Shown here: positions 56,680 to 64,000 of the stretch, piece after piece
Numbering within the stretch: the stretch's first letter is position 1
Layout: the number at the start of each line of letters is the position of its first letter
Source: Hymenoscyphus infarciens
Lineage: Eukaryota; Ascomycota; Leotiomycetes; Helotiales; Helotiaceae
Assembly: GCA_001414345.1 (NCBI GenBank)
Contig: LLCB01000019.1
Span: 186,001-250,000, forward strand
DNA length: 64,000 nucleotides
Reading direction: 5' to 3'
The notes under the pieces: model-generated
The model's database searches: none
The model's input: the letters and a program-made list of their open reading frames with translations, nothing else
What the model was told of the DNA's origin: nothing
Program-made: the position numbers and the translations under genes

Positions 56680-59600
56680 GGTGCGCATAATTGCACGCAT
56701 GTCACTCGGGCGTTTTCCTAAATTACACTTGCAAGGTTACTAGAAAGGGTTACTAGAAATAGATAGATTTGGTTTCTAGGAACAAGAATTCTCGTTTAGA
56801 GAGAATTATTCAATGCCCCGTCCGAATTGTCCAACATGTCATCAACGGAATGAAATAAAAATGTATCTCACAAAGTTACCTTTAGAGAAAATCCCACCAT
56901 ATTCGATTTTACACCTACTTTTTACTCTCCTTGAGAGGTATGACGTTGATAGCTAAATTGTAGGATGGAGACAATATTCCTACCAGCCACACACGTGACA
57001 TCTCCAGAAAGCCCCACCCTCGGTTAGTGAATACCTACCCCTTCTTGACTCAAACCAAGTACCTATAAATATCAAGCACAACTAGAGGCATTCAAGACCA
57101 ATCTCGCGTTTATAGCACAAACTTCCACAATTTGATTGCTGGCAACAATGTTCTGGACCAAAAAATGGACAGTCACGACGAAAGACCACCTTCACTTGGC
57201 TTAGTGGAGGAGATTACCGCCAATTTGTCTTTGCATGAAAGGTCAAAAGGCCTGGAATGCGGGATATGGAGCTTTGGATGGTTGAAAGCGCACATGGATT
57301 TCTGAACATGCTCCCTATGTAAACCTTAACCACCTTCTTTCATTCAGTGTTTACATTGGAGAGAATCAAGAGAAGCCCTTTCATGGAGTCAAGGTGTGGT
57401 GCTAAGGTATGAATGCTATTGGTTATGCAAGTGAGAGTGAGAGATGAGCATGTAAAGTCCATGTCAAATTGAAATCGTCCTGTGAAAAAGGGAATAAGAT
57501 ATACAAAATTGCAACTGTTTTGATAGATCCTGTTGAAATAAACGCCGATCGGAGTTCCTCAAACAAGTTAAGACTGTACGCTAGTAACAACGCTAAAATT
57601 TAGCCTCCCACAATTGATTTGATTTTAACAAAGACAGGACTTGGGATGCGCCTGGTAGAAAAGTCTGATCTGTGTGCCATCAAAGCAGACACAAGCTCCA
57701 GTATCCAGCGCTTGTTACAATGCCATCATTTATCGTCTGCAAATCGGTTATGACCACTTCGACCTCAGCTTTCTCCAGCAATGGGAGCTGTTGAAACCTG
57801 CCATGCAAAAACCATGGGCATGCAACCAGCGCACCACCCATCCAACCTTTGCAGGTAAGCTCACACCAAGCCCTCCCCACATATTTAGTGTAGTGTTAAC
57901 ATAGTGCACAGTAAACTATTCTGTCTGGAAGAGGAAGGAGGACTATAAGTGTTCCAGCGATAATACCGCCAACAAACAACCAACGAAGAAATACAATGCT
58001 TCTCATAATGAAGCCAGAGCGACCCCCAGGTCAGCGTTTGCTGCAGAAACCTGGCAGCGCAATCATTGGTACGAGCTGAGGCTGGAAAAGGGCTGCCTAG
58101 GTAGCCTACATGGACAACTCTCAGGGTATTCTGAGCGGAGGCGCCATTAGCCTGACCACTGCTCAAGTTGTTCACGAAGCCATCGCCTCTTCCATTGAGG
58201 CTAATCGACAAGAATGGCAAAGTTTGAGCTTGATCCTGCAACTTCGGGGCAATCCCCCTTCAAATACCAAACATGTCACCAAACGCACGCCTTGCCCGCC
58301 GCGGAGCAGCAGTCAAGTATGGGGATGACGTTGGCCATCAAGACCAAACCCAGAAAGCGCGCAGTAGGTTTACCCCTTACCCTATACAATCTGCATTCAT
58401 ACTTATCATTACTTCAGCGTACCCCTTCTCTCTTCTCTGTCACAACGCCAAGAACAGCCGTGTCCCAAAAACTCCACCCCACGGAGGCTACCGTCGCTGC
58501 TCTCGGGTCTAAAAGGAGGAATACATGCGGCTCTTGGGAGTACGAGTCATCTAAGCAATGATGGCCGTTCGATCAACAAGGATACGATCTCCACGACATA
58601 AGGTCTTGTCCTCAGTGTTCCGTCGTGTCAGAATTCGTATTCTCAACCTTTTTCAAGATGTAATTAGAGGCATATAATATAAAGATATCAACCTTCATTT
58701 ACCTTACTCAATCACTCTAGCTGTTTCAAGTAATTCTGTCAAATAAATATAATCGAGACAAACGGCTCGTTTTATATAGCGTTAAAGAGCTCCGGGGTCG
58801 GTTTGCTAAACCTGGCTGGTTATTCCACAATCCTCGAATATCATAAAAATTAGAAGCTGAGAGATGATGCTTCCTAATTGACAAGGCGTTGCAACTACTT
58901 GATGCTCTAAACTCGCAACATCATTGATCAATTCCGCCAACATCAAACAGAGTATAGTAATGAATGAGGCTTTACAAGACAACGAACAAACCACCGTTCA
59001 TAAAATGTTGTTTGCCTTTCATTTTAAGAAGCCATCATTCTTAAGGAAAACAAAATATAGAAAAATGATAGGCTATTGTTTCCTAGAGATTCAAAGGGCA
59101 ATATTTCTTGAAGTATAATCAGGGGAAGTATCTTACACTATATATCTAAAAGAAGAGCGAGAAAAGGAGGATGAGGGTTGGTAGGTGAGCAGACTGTTTT
59201 GCTTTCGTGGAGTTGTTGAAATTATACGAAATGATGCACGGTATTTTAGGTGTTTGGTAGGGGCGGAGACTGGAAACGGGCTGAAAACATCTATTGATTG
59301 ATATCAATAGAAACTCCGACTTCTTAAGAAGAGGTGGTTTCCGTCTCAATATATGAAACCTCTTGGAAAGACGATATTTCGAGCTCTCTACACATGATAT
59401 TTGTTCATTGTATATAGGTAAACTTGGTACCCGGTTTTCTGCTCCTAGTTGTAGCCTTTCGTTTCAACCTTAGTTCATTCGTATCGAGATCATACATGGT
59501 TTCAATCAACTTCCTGTCAAGAGAGTCTACCCAATATATAGCACGCTTACTAAGTCCAGATCCTATTGTTGTTCTACTGAGAGGGCTACATGCAAACGAT

Positions 59601-60188
59601 TTCCTGACGGGTTCACCAAGGATATGTGGTTGTGCTTTGAACCCACCAGTGGTGCGCGGCGCATTACCCCTCCTGCCACAACAATATGCTCTTCACCAGC
59701 GGAAAGGCAAAATACCATTTTTTCTGAATGAGAAGCACAATATGATGCCATTGGTAATGCGCCAGTAGCTCTTCAAAGTCCTCGGCAGGGGTGGGTGGGC
59801 TCGCAAAGTCATATTCACTCGCTTAACAACAATAGCAGGAGGTCACCGTACCCCTGCAACTCAATGTGTTCGGCAGCCCACGACTACACAGTGAATAGGA
59901 CAATGTCAAAAAAATGACAATAGCTTGCGCGCGGCCTAGCCACCCCGCTCGGGATATAAACCCCATGCCAGTCTCCCAGTCCGGATTTCCTTCCATCACA
60001 AAATTTCATCAGAACAACATCTGAAGATTACTGTCCACCAACACCACCACCGTTCATACTGAAGAACTCTGCTACCTTACTCCATACTCTGTCTCTCGTT
60101 CACGCAATCCACTGCTACCCACGCGTACCTACGATACTTTCCTACCAATCCTTTCGTACAGATACTGTCATCCGTACCATCCGTCACC
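56680..60188. other. 3.5-kb region without a supported gene
   Basis: Holds many short frames. A 46-codon frame at 57165-57305 (LGLVEEITANLSLHERSKGL) recalls a worn F-box but is too short to call. The frame at 58214-58561 begins like a PARP-type finger (AKFELDPATSGQSPFKY) without the required cysteines. The segment 59,880-60,188 is a CT-rich promoter and leader of the next gene. Confidence 0.4.
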
Positions 60189-62053
60189 ATGTCGTCTTTC
60201 CCTAAGGACTATCTCAACAAAAACCCCTTCGGCATCAAGTGTAAGTACAATGACACCTCATAATCAGAGATGGTCGATGGAATATGGCGACCATGGTCCG
60301 TTCAACCCTTGTTCTCCCCAGGCTAACACTTGACCACCAGATAACACCAAGCCCAAGGCTCAACCCAAGGTCCAGCCAAAGAGTAAGTACTTGTCCACAT
60401 CGACCTTGACCTGAGTCCCCTTCATAATTGTTTCATCGTCAGGGCAGAACACTGACATCCCATCCACAGAGACCGAGGAAGCCAAGGCTCCTGAGCACGT
60501 CGCCGACCAACAACCAGCAGCTAGCACTTCTCAACCAAAGAGTGAGTCTCCCTCCCATACTTTCGACGCGTTGCATCTTCACCAAGTCCTCCACGCATCC
60601 CATCCGATTCATGCATATATAACTAACATCCAAACCACAGAGAGCAAGGGGGCAAAGGTTCGTGAGGCCGTCTCCAAGGTCAAGAAGGCTTTGACACCAA
60701 AACGAAAGGCCAAGGACAACAGCCCAAGCCCTGCCGCAGAGTCTTTCGTGGAGAATGGTAAGTTCCTGTTCTTGACTTCAACACCTTGCACTTCTCAACA
60801 ATCACTCAAACATTTCTCAAAATATGACATAACTGACACTCAACTCCCAGATGATGGCAGTGAAGGCAGTGCTCCTGTCGGAACGACCGATAAGCGAGCC
60901 CCTACCCCAAAGCCACTCGAGTCTACCCCTGATGAGAAGTCAGAGCCAGGAAAGGGTAAGTCCTTCACCACCTCCCATCTCAACTTTATCTTCAAACGAT
61001 CGCATTCACAAAAAGCACAAAACTAACACCAAAACAGCAGAGAACATCAAATCAAACTCAATTGTTAACGACGATGCTTTCGGAAATGCCTCCATGGACT
61101 CAAATACGAATATCAAAAGTGCAGCTCCCGAGAAGGCAGCACCATCACCAAAACCCAATAAGCGAAAGGCAGACCCCTCCTCGTCTCTAAACACCAATCC
61201 TTCGACCAAGAAGCAAAAAGTCAAGTCCAGCACGAATGCACCGGCCCCTAAGTTCGACCCCCTCATGCCCAAATTCGCCGACTCCGACTCGGAAACAGAA
61301 GAGGAGCCTGATTGGGAAGCAATCAAGGCAAAGCATAATGCTGCCAGCCCACCCCCAGAATTCGGAGAGGACCTGACAAAGTTCATCGCTGATGACGGGG
61401 AGGAACTTGAGACGGATGTTGAGTGGGGAAATCCAATTGTGCCCCCCACCCGACGCGCTGCACGAGCTGCAAATCGCAAGCTGGGGGTTTACCACGAGAC
61501 CGCGGCAAAGAAGCGCAAGGTCGAAGTCAGTGATATCGATTCGGATTCCGAGCAAGAGGGAGTCAAGACCAAGAGACGTCGAACTGCTGCACCACCCAAG
61601 GAGGCTGATTCGGACTCGGGACGAAAGATCGTCAAGCCAAAGGGACGTCGAGCACCAGCCAAGAAGGCCGCAAAGGTCGAAGTCGACGATAGCGAGTCCG
61701 AGGATGAAATCCGCGGTCCCAGACGTCGAGTCACAGTCGCTGTCCCAGCCCCAGCCCCAGCCCGAAACCCTCTTGCCAGCAAGAGAGTCGCACCAACCAA
61801 CCGACGAGCTCCCCCTCTCGGCGAAGACAGCATCCCAACAGACGATGCAGAGCTCGAGCGAGGCCATAGACCCTACAACCTACTGCAGCCACGCAAGGAC
61901 CCGGGCAAATGGCTGATGAAGGGAGGATTCGCCAAGAAGGAGGCTCCAAAGCCCATCAGACGTAAAACTCGACGTCCAACACCCGAGTATGAGCAGCATG
62001 ATCGAGTGGTTGCTCGAGAGGCATTCCTTGCTGCACGGGGCATCGATATTTAG
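60189..62053 (+). CDS. Lys/Ser/Pro-rich, probably nuclear protein of unknown function
   Basis: Six exons: 60189-60240, 60341-60382, 60470-60541, 60641-60757, 60851-60955 and 61038-62053, giving 467 residues. All five introns are phase 1, so exons 2-5 (42, 72, 117 and 105 nt) can each be included or skipped without changing frame. The last acceptor is a tandem CAGCAG (61035-61040), so one residue may be optional. The protein is disordered: basic KKxKV clusters (NKRKADP, TKKQKVKS, AKKRKVEVSD) look like nuclear localisation signals, alternating with acidic Ser patches (DSDSETEEEPDWE, DSDSEQEG). The C-terminus (DPGKWLMKGGFAKKEAPKP, EAFLAARGID) is the most protein-like part. Family not recognised; a chromatin or nucleolar role is a guess from composition. 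Confidence 0.78.
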
Positions 62054-63476
62054 ACTTGGTTGAGATTCGACGAGCAGCACCCCCCTTTTGTCAAGACTTC
62101 CCTGGTATAAAAGATGATGAGTCGATGCATTATATCAGCATCGTATACACACACATGTTGCGATTGACACCCGAGGAGCAACGACGTTGTCTCGTATCAT
62201 TATATCAACAGAGGATATACAGATTGTTTTTTCTTCTTTCCCTCTTTCCTTCTTTTTCTTTTCTTTTCTTTTCTTCTTGTTTTCGCCCGTGGAAGATGGC
62301 TGGAGTGGAGGAAGTAATATGGGAGTCGGGGAAGGAAATGCAAGATCCCAAAGCTTTTCTATTTCAAAGCTCTCTATTATCTTTTCCTGCGACCCACTTG
62401 GGAGTGCGCGGATTAGATAGAGGGTGGAGATTTGAACTGCCATCGGGGTTGAAGCGTTTTCGCACCTGTGGGGTGTTGTGGAAAGAAATTGTCGTTTTGT
62501 GAGGAAGGTCATGGTGTTATGGGTTGGGGATTTGAGAGGGCGTTTGTTATTTCTTGTATTTTGAGCCTGGCAGCAGAGAGTTGATATAGCTGGGCATTTG
62601 ACATTTATTGTACTTTCTGAGGACTCAGAGCCAGGGAGGGAATGATGGAGTTGATATGGCTGGGTTGGGCATTTGATAGTTCTTGTATTTCGCCCCCGAT
62701 GGGCTGAGTTATTTGTTTGGGCACTAATGATTTCTCGATTCCAAGGACCCGGATACGTCACCTAGATACTAGAGAATTGAGGAAAAGAGAATCCTCACAA
62801 AATGTAGTGTCCTTTGTGAAATTTCCAGTGACTGTGTGGTATATTAGTATTGGAAGAACAGTAGATGGGGATGGAGATATCGTTGAGTAGAGACTGGAGT
62901 GGTGCTGACTCAAGGAGGTACCTTCCTCCCCTTTTATCACAAGCTGATTCTTCTCACCAGCGAGCCAAGTCCTCTTACCAACATGGAACTAACAGCGGGC
63001 CGCATGGCAGCAAAATGTGGTCCCCAAAAACCTTATTCCAACAACATCTCAGAGACAACTAGTCTCTGGAAGGCCGTCGGAATCAACCCCCAGGACGAAA
63101 ATGAACGATGGCTCACTTCTTGAGGTGGCAGTTCAGAAACATACTCCAGCAGCCATGGACAGCTGATGAAAACTCTGCTATAAAGGGAATTGTTGTCTAT
63201 TCGTTGGCTATCACGGAGATTTTCCACAAATATTCAGCATGTGACCGAATGCCATCAAGTCACTGATGTAATTGGACACGCCGATGAAGATTTCTTGGGC
63301 TTTCCGATGGTTTGCGGTGTGCGTAAGTGTATTACCGAAGAATCGATGACACACAGCAAACCAACTGAAGCTCAAAGCTGGAGCTGTTGTGGTTATTGAA
63401 GCAGTTGGGATGAACCGGAAATCCCAACCAAGTTCAAACAACAAGTCCTTCAAAGTACTCAGCTGTTATATCCAAC
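62054..63476. other. 3' flank and intergenic region
   Basis: Begins with the 3' region of the nuclear protein gene. A long TTTTCTTTTC tract lies at 62220-62285. No supported gene; antisense frames here follow the CT bias. Confidence 0.45.
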
Positions 63477-64000
63477 ATGGCGACAGACTTATCCCACACA
63501 GCCCTGATCATCGTCGACAACCAACTCGGCACAGTCGACCCGGAATACTGGGGTACCAACGAAAGCAACCCATCCTATTTCGGAAACCCCACTCGCCTGT
63601 TGACGGCATTCCGGTCCTTTGCTTCAGCTCCCCAAGCCCCTCGTATCTTCCACGTCTGCCGCCGCTCAATCCACCCCCAATCCCGTCTCCAACCAAGTAT
63701 GGACTTCCACCCTTCATCAACCCTATTGTCCTCTGAGGCAGTAATTGGAAAATCAACCAACTCAGCATTCGTAGAGCCAGAGTTTGGAAATCTGCTTTGA
63801 GAGAGGAAGAGATGGAAGGCTTATTTCGTGGGGTTATCGGTTGATTTGTGCGTGGGAACTGCCGTGATCCGGGAGTTCTAGATCATGTTGGGCAGGACGG
63901 AAAGTTGTGAGAGGGGATATTGTGTTGGTTGAAGATTGTGTGGCAGCTTGGGCGAAGCATGGCGGGAGATATGATGCGGAGACTGTTCATGGTGTTTCCG
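63477..64000 (+). pseudogene. Isochorismatase-like hydrolase, broken (runs off right edge)
   Basis: From the ATG at 63477 the frame gives TALIIVDNQLGTVDPEYWG (catalytic Asp in IIVD), then IFHVCRRS, then VIGKSTNSAFVEPEFGNLL (catalytic Lys), and stops at TGA 63798-63800. The same frame resumes directly as ERKRWKAYFVGLSVDLCVGT, with the nucleophile Cys in DLCVGTA. The TGA is therefore most simply a CGA codon changed by C-to-T. A second stop (TAG near 63880) and a frame shift follow, before VLVEDCVAAWAKHGGRYDAE in another frame. The family hydrolyses isochorismate-type ethers or amides; this copy should be inactive. Confidence 0.8.

Noticed and set aside
57165..57305. 46-codon frame recalling a worn F-box (LGLVEEITANLSLHERSKGL)
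   Set aside because: Too short, lacking the LTCK segment seen in the neighbouring F-box genes.
58214..58561. Frame starting like a PARP-type zinc finger (AKFELDPATSGQSPFKY)
   Set aside because: The required cysteine pairs and the GxLRxG segment are missing in the same frame, so the match may be chance.

Overview
This window looks like nuclear DNA of a filamentous ascomycete. Genes carry short (40-120 nt) GT-AG introns with CTAAC-type branch sites. The recognisable proteins are fungal housekeeping types: a MICOS subunit, mitochondrial intermediate peptidase, cytosolic tyrosyl-tRNA synthetase, an SRPK-like kinase and an ALR-type Mg transporter. Gene-bearing stretches alternate with very AT-rich blocks in which transposons are riddled with TAA/TAG stops. 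That is the pattern left by repeat-induced point mutation (RIP). Leotiomycetes (Helotiales) is my best guess from the F-box family style and the AT/GC patchwork, but this is inference.

Layout. 0-2.7 kb: three tandem minus-strand relics of one unrecognised gene family. 3.4-6.9 kb: a divergent pair of mitochondrial genes (MIC26-like and OCT1). 7.5-12.2 kb: a TIR element carrying a RIP-mutated gag-only LTR retrotransposon. 12.7-16.3 kb: a divergent pair of kinase and tyrosyl-tRNA synthetase. 18.4-21.8 kb: a large secreted low-complexity protein with a one-base frameshift, followed by a Harbinger-like MITE. 22.5-27.9 kb: poorly resolved, with two weak gene candidates. 27.9-30.05 kb: an AT-rich transposon graveyard. 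30.7-34.9 kb: F-box-like genes and pseudogenes. 35.6 kb: tRNA-Gln. 36.1-39.2 kb: a broken caspase-like gene, a hAT-type MITE and a zinc-finger relic. 40.1-42.8 kb: Mg transporter. 43.7-49.3 kb: a repeat island with three more hAT MITEs, a miniature LTR retrotransposon (TRIM) and a second Harbinger-like MITE. 50.4-56.7 kb: a second F-box cluster. 60.2-62.1 kb: a six-exon Lys-rich, probably nuclear protein. 63.5-64 kb: a broken isochorismatase-like gene running off the edge.

How it fits together. The housekeeping genes form conserved-looking divergent or isolated units with intact frames. Between them lies a fast-evolving accessory compartment of F-box paralogues, a lost caspase-like gene and several pseudogenes. 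Target-site duplications could be read for five of six MITEs and for both LTR elements, so their boundaries are well defined. No operon-like or CRISPR-like system is present. The most distinctive objects are the 112-bp-LTR TRIM, whose primer site resembles the initiator-tRNA anticodon arm, the nested transposon structures, and the F-box cluster sharing a tail motif.
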